A DNA stretch of 64,000 nt, taken from Branchipolynoe longqiensis. Taxonomy: Eukaryota; Annelida; Polychaeta; Phyllodocida; Polynoidae. The stretch is from assembly GCA_030323885.1 (NCBI GenBank), contig CM059186.1, positions 27,885,005 to 27,949,004 of the forward strand, given 5' to 3'. This document shows, in pieces, positions 31,182 through 41,683 of this stretch (its first letter is position 1; each line of letters starts with the position of its first letter). Both the position numbers and the translations under genes were made by a program. A model generated the notes under the pieces. That model was not told the origin of the DNA and searched no databases. It was given only the letters and a program-made list of their open reading frames with translations.

Positions 31182-31790
31182 ACCGTATATATGTCCCTAT
31201 AGAAGCATGCTACCCAATAGAAGCACACCCCCAATTTCAAGATTGAAAGCACGCACAAATGTACGATCATATTCAGACTGAATGCACATAAAATAAGACA
31301 ATCCCACTTTATTTCAGAGGCACGACAAAAACAAATAAAAAATGTCCAATCATATTCAGACTGAATGCACATAAAATAAGACAATCCCACTTTATTTCAG
31401 AGGCACAACAAAAACAAATCCATGAAATTCTTTAACTTTGAATCGACGCGCATCCATGTATCTGCACTCGCACAGTGCACGTCTATTGGGACATATACGG
31501 TATATATGCAGACACACATGCACACACAAAGGCCACACACCTTTCATTACATGATGAACATCTGCATGGTGTATGGGCGTACAAGAGAAGTACAGGTGCA
31601 TTTAAGTACCCTGATGGGACCTGCTAGGCGGGAGGAGAAAGAATGAATGTAATCGTCAGGGAAATTGTGTGTATGTATAGTTGATGCAGAAGTACATGTT
31701 GTGTGATGTGTCGGTGGCGTGCTTATTTTCAATCTGCCGGCTTCATAGTGGGCGAGTGCTTCAGACTTTTGCACGCACTGGCCAGCAGGG
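31182..31790. other. No gene; a short duplicated segment
   Basis: An 80-90 bp block containing TCATATTCAGACTGAATGCA, CATAAAATAAGACAATCCC and ACTTTATTTCAGAGGCAC occurs twice in tandem (about 31267-31330 and 31349-31412). Otherwise no feature is supported. Confidence 0.5.
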
Positions 31791-31794
31791 TGTA

Positions 31795-32640
31795 GTCTAA
31801 TGAAGGCCATGCTTCACTGCAGGATACATGCGTCTGTTCTAATGGAGGCCGAACCCCATGACAGGACACATGCGTGTGTTCTAATGGAGGACATACCTCA
31901 TGACAGAACACATGCGTGTGTTCTAATGGAGGACATACCTCATGACAGAACACATGCGTGTGTTCTAATGGAGGACATACCTCATAACAGAACACATGTG
32001 TGTGTTCTAATGGAGGCCATACCCCATGATAAGACACATGTGTGTGTTCTATCGGAGGTCATACCCCATGACAAGATATATCTGGGTGTTTTCTAATGGA
32101 GGCTATACCTCATGACAGGACATATGCATTTGTTCTAATGGAGGCCATAACCCATAATAAGACACATGTGTGTGTTCTAATGGAGGCCATACCCATTGAC
32201 AGGACACATGCATGTGTTCTAATGGAGGCCATGCCCCATGACAAGACATATGTGTGTGTTCTAATGGAGGCCAAACCCCATGATAAGACACATGTGTGTG
32301 TTCTAATAGAGGCCGAACCCCATGACAAGACACATGCATGTGTTCATATGGAGGCCATACTACATGAGAAGATACATGCATGTGTTCTAATGGAGGCCAA
32401 ACCCCATGAGAAGACACATGTGTGTGTTCTAATGGAGGCCGAACCCGATGACAAGACACATGCATGTGTTCATATGGAGGCCATACGGCATGATAAGACA
32501 CATGCGTGTGTTCTAATGGAGGCCAAACCCCATGAGAAGACACATGTGTGTGTTCTAATGGAGGCCAAAACCCATGACAGGACACATGCGTGTGTTCATG
32601 CCCTGCAGCTGGACACATATGATGTGTCCTAACGGTACGT
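31795..32640. repeat. 42-bp minisatellite, open on both strands
   Basis: About 19 head-to-tail units of 42 bp containing TTCTAATGGAGGCCATACC, CCATGACAAGACACATG and TGTGTG. Because 42 is a multiple of three, the array keeps a 14-codon repeat peptide open on the plus strand (31800-32096, 32096-32632) and another on the minus strand. No start context, signal peptide or known domain is visible, so it is annotated as a repeat. Confidence 0.9.
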
Positions 32641-33099
32641 GTTCTAATGGTGAAAGTGACCTGCACCAGGTCACACACGGGTGCCATATGCGTGTGTTCT
32701 ATAGGCGCCCGTTCCCTGCATTCTAACACTGCTGTTGCCCTACATCAATCCCTATAACCTGTGGTGCTGGTGCCTTGCGCCAGGCCACACAGACGCGTTC
32801 TAAAGGAGCCCATGTCCCATAATAGACTGTCTGTCCATGAGGCCGCACAATAAGTCACGCCGCCCGACTGAACACGCCTCGGCCAACTTACTCACTAACC
32901 CGGCCACAATTGTGCGCCATTCGATTGGCTTCAGTAGTGGCTTCCCACCCGAGTCTGCCAACTCACTTCACTGCCATCCTCCAATTCAGTAACAGAGTGC
33001 TCAGTATAGTTCCGAATCACTGGCTCAGCGCCCAACATCCGCTGGGCAACAACACAAGGGACTCTCCACTCTCCATGCAGAGTTGGGGACACACTAATC

Positions 33100-34375
33100 C
33101 ACTTGTTGCCATCAGCAAATTACTATCGAACTGATGGTGCTGGTTTTTTTATTTTTTATTTTATTTATACACTGCATTTAAACTTTGCATTGGGTTATTA
33201 AAAGCACGTTGCATGTCCATGTTCTGATTACAATCACAGTGTTTTATGAGAGGTTGGCGTGATGGCGACGGGTACCAGCACAATTTAGATACACCGGAAG
33301 TACTGCACATGCAAATGACTCATGGGATACATTTGGAACATAAAGCCAGATACACCTATTGAATCCAACCATGTGCTCATGTATCATCAGAACCGGATGA
33401 CACCTGAATTCATCAAGCCCGATTGAAAACGAAAGGTAATTCCACAAATCGCTTGTAAAGTCTTCAAGCACGAATAGTAGGCCTACACAACTAGCGAACT
33501 GCAACAGAAACTATCGCTCGACTAAGAGTTCTAATAGAATCTGAGTAAGGGAAACAATTTGCTTCAGTTGTTAATAGGCTTTAATGTAAAAGAATAATAT
33601 GCAATATAAAAGACATCGCCATCAGCTCTCAATAGAGAACTAGTTCTACGCCAATAGACTAGATCGTCATTCCAGCCGCGCAGTGCATTGTGGGATGCGT
33701 AAAAGCAAAACAACCCCATGAGAAGCACATGGCACATGCTAATACACTGGGTGCAGCTATGAAATGTGCTAGATTCGGCTCATCTCAGCTCTTGTTTGAA
33801 ACATAGAATACCAACTAAAAAGAATATATATAATAAATTAAGATGTTAATCTTTTATCTAGCATTGCAGTTACACTAATCGAATCAGCACATTTAGATCT
33901 AGAAAAATCTGGTCACTCAGACTAGTGTTAGAGCCATAGCCAGAGTCAGTTTTACTGTTTTTATTCGTTTTTATTTCTATCCCATGGTTAATGACATATG
34001 TAGAGGTAGGAAATGAGTAGGGTTAATCAGACATTGGTTATATATTTCTCTGAAACAAGTTTCTGTTGACACATTTGGCATTTCAATATTTAGAACAAGA
34101 ATTAATAATGGTGATGTGGAAATCAACCTCAAACTCTTGTAAAAGTGACATGATTTTGTGTGGAACTGTATGTTTCTTAGCTCAAAATGCTTAACTATGG
34201 CTAGTTTTGTCTTAGATATATTCATTATATCATTATATTGCATGTGTGCATCCATGTTTATGCCAAATTGTTATGTTTAAAAAAACTAATTTTGAATAAA
34301 ATCGAAGTTTTGCCTTACACGTATCGGCAAACTCAATGGCCGTACACATTTGTTTTTCTCTCGACGCCGTTTTCA
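33100..34375. other. Apparently single-copy, no gene called
   Basis: Non-repetitive sequence between minisatellite and SINE. Open frames are short (for example 86 codons on the minus strand at 33244-33504) with no recognisable domain. Confidence 0.4.
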
Positions 34376-34377
34376 GC

Positions 34378-34622
34378 ACTATTTATAGTACTGCCACATT
34401 GGGAGAACAGGCCACCAGCACCATGACCTGATATCCCACTGAGTCACATTATCCTGATACTGAGCTAACTAGTTCTTGCCCTATCCTAGTAATACTGAGT
34501 GTCATCCAAGGTAGCGACAAGTATCAATTTAGTAAGTTATAGGTTTGACTTGGCTGGGGTTCGAACTCGCGACCTTCCACACGGAAAGCCTACGCTCTTA
34601 CCGATTCGGCCACCGCATCCTC
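34378..34622 (-). mobile_element. SINE-A copy lacking its 3' end
   Basis: Minus-strand copy from TTTATAGTACTGCCACATTG to the type-1-like head (TTCGGCCACCGCATCC). The 3' core and tail are missing. Confidence 0.75.
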
Positions 34623-34689
34623 TCAAGCTAGCTCTCAAGTTGGTAGTTAATACTTCCTTTCTACCAGCATTAGCTAATATATGATTGAT

Positions 34690-34860
34690 ATATGGAAGTT
34701 GCATAGTCAAATTGTTTGGAGTGTATACCATATTTTTGTTAGATAAATATATTTAGTTCATTATAATCTACAATCTACTTTACTTTATTTTGAACTAACT
34801 TCGATTAAAAACGACTAAATGTTGATGATAGTTTTAATGAAAACATGCTATATCAATTGT
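34690..34860. mobile_element. R-element fragment, diverged
   Basis: GAAGTTGCATAGTCAAATTG, then TTAGATAAATATATTTAG and CTACTTTACTTTATTTTGAA. Confidence 0.55.
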
Positions 34861-34938
34861 AGTGTCCATCTCGAATGCAGAGTTGTGCAGAGAGAAGGTG
34901 CGACTGCCCCCGGGCATCCATATCGGGACATTATTTAA

Positions 34939-35625
34939 TGGCCCTGTCACATTACGACGTAACAGGCCAGCGAGTGGGGAACGTAGAAATCACTTATTTA
35001 CGTTGAGATACGTCAAAATTCTCTGCGTTTCAGGGCCAAGTTGGACGTCAGTGCAACGTAGTGGACATACGCAAAACGTCGATCCAACGTAGTGGTAACG
35101 CATGAGAACATTAAAAAAACGCTCACGGAACGCTTGCAGAATGCCGGTGAACGTTACATACGTTATTCGATCGCCAGAGGTACGCATTTATACATTAAAT
35201 ATGTCAAAACATGGTGGAGAAATGGCAAACGTACATTAGACATACGTTAGACGTACATTATGCGTATGTTTTCAATACGTTGTCAATACGCGGACTGTAC
35301 GTTTCTGCTGGCTTTAATTACACCTGACGTAGTTCAATGTATGTATAACATACGTGTAATATATGTCTAGTATACTCAACGTATGTCTAACGTATACATA
35401 GCATATGCTAACATATAAGCCACACATTGTCTTACGTCGAGCTACGTCAAAAGTTTTGGACATGTCCAAAACCTTGACACGCGCTGGCGTAACTCGACAT
35501 AACCTGGCGTATCTCAACGTAACTCAACGTCTGCCTAACGTATGCATGACATAACCCGCCGTACCTCAACGTAATTACCAAAATTCACCTATGTCGGCTC
35601 ATGTTAGCTCGTTACGTCATAGTGT
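34939..35625 (+). mobile_element. E3, Harbinger-like MITE with AACGTA-word interior, right end truncated
   Basis: Begins TGGCCCTGTCACATTACGAC after TAA (34936-34938). The right end GAGCTC-like AGCTCGTTACGTCATAGTGTG is an imperfect complement of the left terminus and is cut where SINE-B begins. The shared core is at 35449-35478 (AAGTTTTGGACATGTCCAAA). The subterminal landmark GCGTTTCAGGGCCAAGTTGG lies near the left end. Non-coding. Confidence 0.75.
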
Positions 35626-35943
35626 GGTGTTCTCTGTGGCGGAGTGGTTAGAGTGTCTGACTTTTTTCTAGGTCGGACTCCTAACCTGAAGGTCAGTGGT
35701 TCGATTCCCCGTGCCCCCATCTCTGCCAATTTGTATTTCCACTACTGTGTATAACTTACAGCGACATCAAAGGCCAGTTGCTCTCATACCATGTCTATGT
35801 GGTGTGGGAGGTTAAAAATCCCTTGGGTCGGTAAAGGTGTAGGCTCGGGCTTTCTATCGACAAACTGTCTAATGGTGAAAACAAGCCTATTCAGGCTTAT
35901 CCATGATAGGCAGTATAAATCTTCAACAACAACAACAACAAAA
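35626..35943 (+). mobile_element. SINE-B, tRNA-headed SINE, copy 2
   Basis: Plus-strand copy of the 7371-7693 element: head GGTGTTCTCTGTGGCGGAG, A box TGGCGGAGTGG, B box GGTTCGATTCC, and body blocks GGCCAGTTGCTCTCATACC and CTTGGGTCGGTAAAGG. The tail is (CAA)n. It joins E3 at its 5' end. Confidence 0.9.
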
Positions 35944-35944
35944 A

Positions 35945-36085
35945 GTCACAGGCCTATAAAATGTCTTCTTTGCTCACATTTCTCTGTACGAGACCCTATA
36001 CTTGAGTTTTAGGAGCATACAATCAAGCAGTTGGTCCCGGGCATCACAAAACCTCTGCACGCCACTGGTTATATATAAATCAAGG
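35945..36085. repeat. Dispersed repeat H, uninterrupted copy
   Basis: Matches sequence on both sides of the insertion at 46046-46499 (GCTCACATTTCTC, then GATACTTGAGTTTTAGG, then CAGTTGGTCC). It serves as the empty site for that insertion. Confidence 0.7.
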
Positions 36086-36296
36086 ACCAGTTCCGGTTCC
36101 GCTGATAGATGAAACTGTGGACAGAACGTGTCGCTGTAATTGCAACGTCATATAGAATCAGAGTTTACTCAACGTCAAACTGTCAGGCCAGGTGAGATAG
36201 CCGACGGAGAACCAAATGCAATAAGTGGTGCGTGCATCTGCTGGCTATGACTATGCATGATACTCCACGCGTGTTAGTTCCAACATGTATATATAT

Positions 36297-36612
36297 ATAG
36301 TATAGTTATACGAGTCTTACCTTGGTACAGATGATGGATAACTGTTGTTTTACCGAGGTATAAGCCTCGGATAGATGTGGGCTAGGGAGAGGTAAGCACG
36401 TCCGGTACCAGCAATCTTAACCTACTTATTGAGGATAAAAATGACTTTCAAACAATGGATACTATTACTTTACCGAAAAGGTACACCAACGGAATAGATG
36501 TGGCAGGGTGTGGCGGGAGGGCCCTAGCCCACATCTATCCGAGGCTTATACCTCGGTAAAACAACAGTTATCCATCATCTGTACCAAGGTAAGACTCGTA
36601 TAACTATACTAT
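36297..36612 (+). mobile_element. 316-bp non-autonomous DIRS derivative
   Basis: Perfect 91-bp inverted repeats by eye (36297-36387 and 36522-36612). The interior starts with GAGGTAAGCACGTCCGGTAC, identical in sense to the 5' subterminal region of the adjacent DIRS element. It later contains GAGGATAAAAATGACTTT, similar to that element's 3' region. It therefore looks like a DIRS relative that kept both ends and lost all genes, in opposite orientation to its neighbour. Its right end overlaps the neighbour's terminus by 3 bp (36610-36612). Confidence 0.75.
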
Positions 36613-36739
36613 TTTACCTCGGTAAACAGCCTCAGGCTAGCCTCAGGCTAGGGAGACCTTTACATAATTCATTTTTATCCTTAATATCATTCTTTCTTAT
36701 TATTATAACATTCTAAATTGTTGTTCTCACCTATTCTTG

Positions 36740-37849
36740 TTAGTTGGCGAGAAGACGCTTTGCAACGCCGGTAGGCTTTTCTAGTCGTTTATTATAATGT
36801 TTTGCAAACGACTTAGCCGTCTTCCAGCCTGCATGCGCTAGTATTCTTTTCACAGAAATACCAAGCACCCGTGCCTTGGAGACCATGGCTCCTCTAGTTG
36901 AGTGGGAAGAGTATTTACTCGTATCCACTCCAGCCAATTTCAACACCGTAATTGTCCATCTGGCAAGTGTGTCTCGTGAAATCGCCTTATGTGGCTTTAT
37001 AAAGCTCACTAATAGTTGTTGTGATGCACGTAAATCCTTTGTCTTGTATATATAAGCCCGTATGGCCGACACAACACATAATTTCCGATCATTCGGAAAA
37101 CAGTCTAAGTGAACCGTTGATAAAGGGTCACCTAACGTGTTCGATTTAAGCAATTTTTCTAAATCAAACGTAGCTTGTTGCTTGTCTATTTCTAATCCAG
37201 TTAAGGATAAAGCAACAATCGTCTGTCCTCTGTGTCCGGTTACTAACAATAACAGGACCGCGACCTTAAAACCTAACTGTTTTATATCTAACCACGAGTT
37301 GTGAGGCCAAGCCTGAAACAACTTAAATACTATAGAAACATCCCAAAACCGACTATACTTTGGTTTTGGAGGATTCCTTTGATAAATTGAACGAAGTAAA
37401 TAACAAATAACATGATGTTTTCCAACTGTTTCGCCATCAATTCTAGGTAATATAATTGATAACGCACACCTCGCCGCATTAATCGATCCAAAGGAAAGTC
37501 CTTCATCCTCTAGAGAACGAAGAAACCGAGCTACTTGTGAAATCTTTGGATTTGTTGGCTTAACTTTCATTAACAAACAATGTACACCCCATTTCTTTAA
37601 ATAGGTTGTATACATTTTGACAGTTCCTGGCCTCCAGGCATCCGATACTATCCTATCCTCAGTAATTCTGTCTAATCCAAATTGCTGTAGCTGCTTCCTT
37701 AGAAAAGGAATGCCAATAGGGGCGTCGTTGATACGTCGCCGTGAACCACTAGCGGTCCGTGGTGCGTCAGATTCCCGAGTTTTCTTGGGAATCGTATACG
37801 ATCTTTTGCCAGTTGTGAAACTGCTGGCAGCCAAGGTTGCGTGTCCCAA
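36740..37849 (-). CDS. Tyrosine recombinase (DIRS YR)
   Basis: An open frame of 369 codons encoding a phage-integrase-family recombinase that would insert a circular DNA copy of the element in the nucleus. The catalytic set is complete: Arg207 (GHRGQT), His316 and Arg319 (HSTR), His339 (HAGW) and Tyr352 (KHYNK). An N-terminal SAM-like DNA-binding region precedes it (about 70-200). The frame overlaps the upstream polymerase frame by about 150 nt in the -1 frame and starts at a TTG. The first ATG is about residue 79, so it probably depends on the upstream frame for translation. Overlap of RT and YR frames is typical of DIRS elements. Confidence 0.9.
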   Translation of the reverse strand: MGHATLAASSFTTGKRSYTIPKKTRESDAPRTASGSRRRINDAPIGIPFLRKQLQQFGLDRITEDRIVSDAWRPGTVKMYTTYLKKWGVHCLLMKVKPTNPKISQVARFLRSLEDEGLSFGSINAARCALSIILPRIDGETVGKHHVICYLLRSIYQRNPPKPKYSRFWDVSIVFKLFQAWPHNSWLDIKQLGFKVAVLLLLVTGHRGQTIVALSLTGLEIDKQQATFDLEKLLKSNTLGDPLSTVHLDCFPNDRKLCVVSAIRAYIYKTKDLRASQQLLVSFIKPHKAISRDTLARWTITVLKLAGVDTSKYSSHSTRGAMVSKARVLGISVKRILAHAGWKTAKSFAKHYNKRLEKPTGVAKRLLAN

Positions 37850-39549
37850 TCGGGCACCACCAGTATCGCATGTGTCCCTTCCAAGCCGATTTTTCTCACT
37901 ACTCGGCTGATAATGCTAAATGGTGGGAAAATATAAAAATAATTATTTTCCCAGGTAATAGCAAACGCATCTACTTTCCAAGCATCCGGTTCAGGATGCC
38001 AAGAAACATAACAGGGTAACTTGTTATTATTTCGTGATGCAAATAAGTCAACTTCAGGTGTACCCCATTTTTCACAAACGAAGTTAAACAAATGTGTAGA
38101 GAGAGACCACTCTAAATGGTCATGGAAATTTCTACTTTTATAATCTGCAAGTGTATTTTGTGACCCTGGAATATGCGCTACAGTCAGCCAGACTTGTTGA
38201 GCCTGTGCCCAGTTCCAAATCAGTTTAGATAACTGATTGCAAGACTTTGATTTGGTTCCACCCATGTTACGAATATATGCCATGGCAGTAGTATTATCAG
38301 TTAGTATTCTAACCTGTGATTTATTTATCTTTACTAAACTACGTAAGCCCAGATAAATAGCACGCAACTCTAGTGCATTAATATAGTCTGATTTTTCATC
38401 ATCAAGCCATCTACCTCCTGTTGTGACCCCATCTCGATGAGCTCCCCAACCTTCTAACGAAGCATCAGTAGTAATTACTGTATTAGGTTCCGCCATGCGG
38501 ATTGGATTTGGTGAACTTGCTATATGTCGCATCCACCATCCAATATCCTGTAACCCTTCTTGCGAAATAAACATCTTTCGCTCAAAATTGCCTTTAGTTC
38601 GTGTTAACGCTAAATTTTTATCTATTTCTAGCGACTTAATATGGGCCTTCCCATATAACACAGCAGGTGCATATGAGGTCATTATGCCAATAAGAACAGC
38701 AACCTGTCTAATTTTTGGCTTTGATAACTTAATAAGCTGAGTCGCTGTAGTCATAAACTTAATTAGTTTTTGTTCTGTTATCGACACTGTAAGGGACTGT
38801 GTATCCAGAATAAACCCTAAACATTTGAGTTGTTTTGCTGGTTTAAACACTGACTTTTGTTGATGTACATAAAACCCCAATTTAGTGAGTAATGCACATA
38901 AATCCAAAACTGCATTCACACAACCAATTTGTGTTGATGCTATAATAAAAGAATCATCTATGTATGGAAACATTATATGACCCTTCCTCGCCATTACCGA
39001 GAAAACAGGTTTAAGCAATTTAGTAAATAAACGTGGCGCACAAGCTAAGCCATTCGGCATACAGGTAAACTCATAGAGTTGGTTATCCCAAATAAATCGA
39101 AGAAATTTTCGGTATTGTTCCATTATGGGAAGCGTATAATATGCATCCTGTAAATCAACACTAGCCATCCACGCATCTGGTGTAATCAGATCCCGTGCCG
39201 TATCTAGAGAGAACATTTTAAAATGTCGATATTCCACCCTTTTATTAAGGATTGTTAAATCCAGGATCATTCGAACATCACCATTAGGCTTCGGTCTCGA
39301 GAAAATGTTTGAAATAAACTGTCCTGAACAGTGTGTCACTTTTTGTATAATTCCTTTCTCAAAGAATTTATGTACCTGTTTAGTTAGTGCGTCTCGTACA
39401 ACTGGTTGAATGTTATATGGAAAAGGTATTATACTTTGTACAGGAATTTGTGTAAAGGGAATTTGAACACCCCTAACTATTTCTATAATTTCTTGGTCAC
39501 TAGTAATTTTGTGCCACTCAGAAATATGATTACTAATATTACCAGCCAC
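37699..39549 (-). CDS. Reverse transcriptase, RNase H and Dam-like methyltransferase (DIRS pol)
   Basis: 616 codons from a GTG, but the frame is open upstream to about 39864, overlapping the gag-like frame by some 250 nt in the -1 frame. Reverse transcriptase: motif A VDLQDAYY (Asp132), motif B CMPNGLACAP (163-172) and motif C YIDD (196-199). RNase H: TTDAS (Asp362), Glu394 (ALELRA), Asp418 (TDNTTA) and Asp469. Residues 495-580 (GTPEVDLFASRNN, then FPPFS at 541-545 and VVPDWDTQPW) match the Dam-type adenine methyltransferase-like domain of DIRS elements. All catalytic residues are present, so activity is plausible. Confidence 0.92.
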   Translation of the reverse strand: MAGNISNHISEWHKITSDQEIIEIVRGVQIPFTQIPVQSIIPFPYNIQPVVRDALTKQVHKFFEKGIIQKVTHCSGQFISNIFSRPKPNGDVRMILDLTILNKRVEYRHFKMFSLDTARDLITPDAWMASVDLQDAYYTLPIMEQYRKFLRFIWDNQLYEFTCMPNGLACAPRLFTKLLKPVFSVMARKGHIMFPYIDDSFIIASTQIGCVNAVLDLCALLTKLGFYVHQQKSVFKPAKQLKCLGFILDTQSLTVSITEQKLIKFMTTATQLIKLSKPKIRQVAVLIGIMTSYAPAVLYGKAHIKSLEIDKNLALTRTKGNFERKMFISQEGLQDIGWWMRHIASSPNPIRMAEPNTVITTDASLEGWGAHRDGVTTGGRWLDDEKSDYINALELRAIYLGLRSLVKINKSQVRILTDNTTAMAYIRNMGGTKSKSCNQLSKLIWNWAQAQQVWLTVAHIPGSQNTLADYKSRNFHDHLEWSLSTHLFNFVCEKWGTPEVDLFASRNNNKLPCYVSWHPEPDAWKVDAFAITWENNYFYIFPPFSIISRVVRKIGLEGTHAILVVPDWDTQPWLPAVSQLAKDRIRFPRKLGNLTHHGPLVVHGDVSTTPLLAFLF

Positions 39550-39614
39550 AAAGTTGCTTACAGTTTGTGTGTTTTTAGAGGCTGCAGGGACTTGTAAAGT
39601 TTGTGTTTGGACCT

Positions 39615-40973
39615 CTACTTGGACCCGCCCCTGGGGAAAGGTCTCGACGAGTTGAACCCTCGACCTATTGGCCGTGCGGTGTTGTCGGTCCAGCCTGGGC
39701 GAGCGCCCCGGCCCCGAAACCCTTGACCAAAGTTTGAACTCGGTCTGGTTCCTCTGGTGAACCGTCGTGGACGAAAATCCCCTCGTGACTTTTTGAAACG
39801 AGGAACTTCCTGTTTCTTCTTGCCATCCATGTTTTTGCCACTCTTGGCTGCAGTCTCTACCTCTTTATAGAGGTATTGTAGTTGACCGCCAAACATCTTG
39901 GTATTATCTAAAGGTTTCCCTTTAATCGGCTCTGGAGCAAGATAGAGCGTAAACTCCTTCCCCTCATTATCGGTAACCTTCTTAGAGCGAGCCACTTCTT
40001 TGCCAGCATCTGTGCAAACTGACTTGAAGACATTTTCATATCTTCGAAACGACAGGTAATTACCTGCCGCCGCTAGTACTGCAATGCCTTTGTCCATTGT
40101 CTTAGCCAAAGACGAGAACTTATTTTCACTCTGCATCCTATTAGCCACAGGAACAATAGCTGTTAGGGTAGCCAACACTGCCTTATGCACTGTGTGCAAC
40201 ACATCCTCAAACTTCTTACGGTCATCCGTCATATTGACATCCCGATCCATTTCTTTAATGATGGAGTTGGGAACACCCTTTATGCCTGTTAACTCATCTC
40301 CTAACTTGGAGATAACCTCCGCCGGTTTGAACGTGCGAAAATGACCATTCACGGTCTCGCGCATAAGCGTAGTGGTTTTAACCCGCTTAGCCTTTGGCTT
40401 CTCCACCTTCTTAGCCACTTTAGTGCCAATGTCCGCATAGACCCCTTCATATACGGTGTCTGAGTCTGATTCCGTAGAAGTAGACTCAGTGGATGACTCA
40501 GAAGAAGAATATTTCCTCTTCCTCTTCTTCTTTTTGGACTTAGTCTTCCGCTTTTTGCGCAAACCAGACTCTGCCCGCTCCTTGGTGAATTCATCACCCG
40601 AAGAAATCACCTGTTTCTTCTTCTTCCTCCGTTTAGGAGAAGGAGGAGGAGGAGCCTTAAGCTCCACCGCCGAGTCTGTGTCCAAGAAATCCTCAAATGA
40701 ATCCTCTTGGACACTCGGCCTACGCCGCTTCCGAGACACAGGCGATTTGGCAGTCAAGATGTGGCTTTCCAATCTTGCAAAGCGAGCCTCCCAATCTGGA
40801 GGCGCAGGCACATCAGGCACTGCGTCCTCGTCCGGGTCGGAGAGGATATGCGCCCGGGGCTGTGTCGACGGCCCTGCCGACAACACGGGTGAGGAGTCGT
40901 ACTCCTCGTCCACTCCACTCGGAACCCGCCCCTCGGCTGCTGCTGCACCGCGCTTACTCCGCTTCGTGGCCAT
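39615..40973 (-). CDS. DIRS gag-like protein
   Basis: Position, composition and the downstream pol frame identify this as ORF1, a putative RNA-binding structural protein. I chose the ATG at 40971-40973 (MATKRSKRG), giving 452 residues. An in-frame ATG at 41024 would add 17 residues. The N-terminal third is acidic and disordered with Lys/Arg clusters (KRRKKKKQ, KKKKRKRK) that could be nuclear signals, then a Ser/Glu-rich segment. The middle is more ordered. The C terminus is rich in Arg and Gly (RGRGARPG, RPFPRGGSK), typical of RNA binding. No zinc knuckle is visible. The stop at 39615-39617 lies inside the open pol frame. Confidence 0.8.
   Translation of the reverse strand: MATKRSKRGAAAAEGRVPSGVDEEYDSSPVLSAGPSTQPRAHILSDPDEDAVPDVPAPPDWEARFARLESHILTAKSPVSRKRRRPSVQEDSFEDFLDTDSAVELKAPPPPSPKRRKKKKQVISSGDEFTKERAESGLRKKRKTKSKKKKRKRKYSSSESSTESTSTESDSDTVYEGVYADIGTKVAKKVEKPKAKRVKTTTLMRETVNGHFRTFKPAEVISKLGDELTGIKGVPNSIIKEMDRDVNMTDDRKKFEDVLHTVHKAVLATLTAIVPVANRMQSENKFSSLAKTMDKGIAVLAAAGNYLSFRRYENVFKSVCTDAGKEVARSKKVTDNEGKEFTLYLAPEPIKGKPLDNTKMFGGQLQYLYKEVETAAKSGKNMDGKKKQEVPRFKKSRGDFRPRRFTRGTRPSSNFGQGFRGRGARPGWTDNTARPIGRGFNSSRPFPRGGSK
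39633..39639 (-). promoter_or_regulatory. Candidate -1 frameshift heptamer at gag/pol overlap
   Basis: Read in the gag frame the sequence is T TTC CCC, which fits X XXY YYZ, five codons before the gag stop and followed by G-rich sequence. Pol lies in the -1 frame. Heptamers with YYY = CCC are usually weak, so this is a suggestion only. Confidence 0.25.
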
Positions 40974-41683
40974 CGGGAACTGAAACAAACATTTTTGATC
41001 AGTCCCGGTATATATATATGTCACAATATGGTTGTTTCAAACTCATTTGGACATCTATTGGTGTTAAAGAACGTGTTTATACCGTTATAACACAGGCGTA
41101 ATAAGCTAAATTTGTGCGTGGGTTGTGGGTCAAGCCCAAACCTTACGCGGGGTCGGGACCAGTGTATCGGCCCGCCCATCCCTCTGTTCCGCACACTTCT
41201 CCCACCTGTGACTACTACGTCAACAAGTTGGAGAAAATGCTACGAAACTTGGAGAAACGCCTGAAAAAGTTTTGTCTAGGGGAGTCTATAAAAGAAACCC
41301 AGGAGCATCTCCAACATTACTCTCTATTAGAGTACGAGAGAATTTCCACATGAGATAGGGCGAAACCCACATCTCTACCCATAGTCACACGGTGACCCGG
41401 GTGTTGACATAACCGCTAATGACCGGTTTGGTTCCTTCGCGAAACCCACTCGAGTGTTCTATCCTTGGTTGTTTATAACCAAATAACTCGTCCAAATTGG
41501 ACCAACGAAAGTCTAAACTTTCCATATTGATGCTCTAATGCATCATAATTAAGCTAACCACAGTTTTTATTATACTTACTGCGTATTTGCTTGTATGTAG
41601 ACTAATTTTGCCGGAGCAACCCAACGACACGTTATCCAGTCGTGAGTTGTATATGCTAATTGCTGGTACCGGACGTGCTTACC
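40974..41683 (-). promoter_or_regulatory. DIRS 5' leader region
   Basis: About 700 bp between the 5' inverted repeat and the gag-like start, expected to hold promoter and untranslated leader. Its 5' subterminal part (41659-41683) is shared with the 316-bp derivative. The plus strand carries a 79-codon ATG frame (41114-41353) with a Lys/Leu/Glu-rich helical stretch and no known match. Confidence 0.5.

Noticed and set aside
31795..32640. CRISPR or secreted repeat protein gene
   Set aside because: No spacers; peptide open on both strands; no signal peptide or domain. Kept as a minisatellite.
36740..41024. Retroviral or LTR-retrotransposon provirus
   Set aside because: There are no LTRs, protease or DDE integrase; inverted ends plus a tyrosine recombinase identify a DIRS element.
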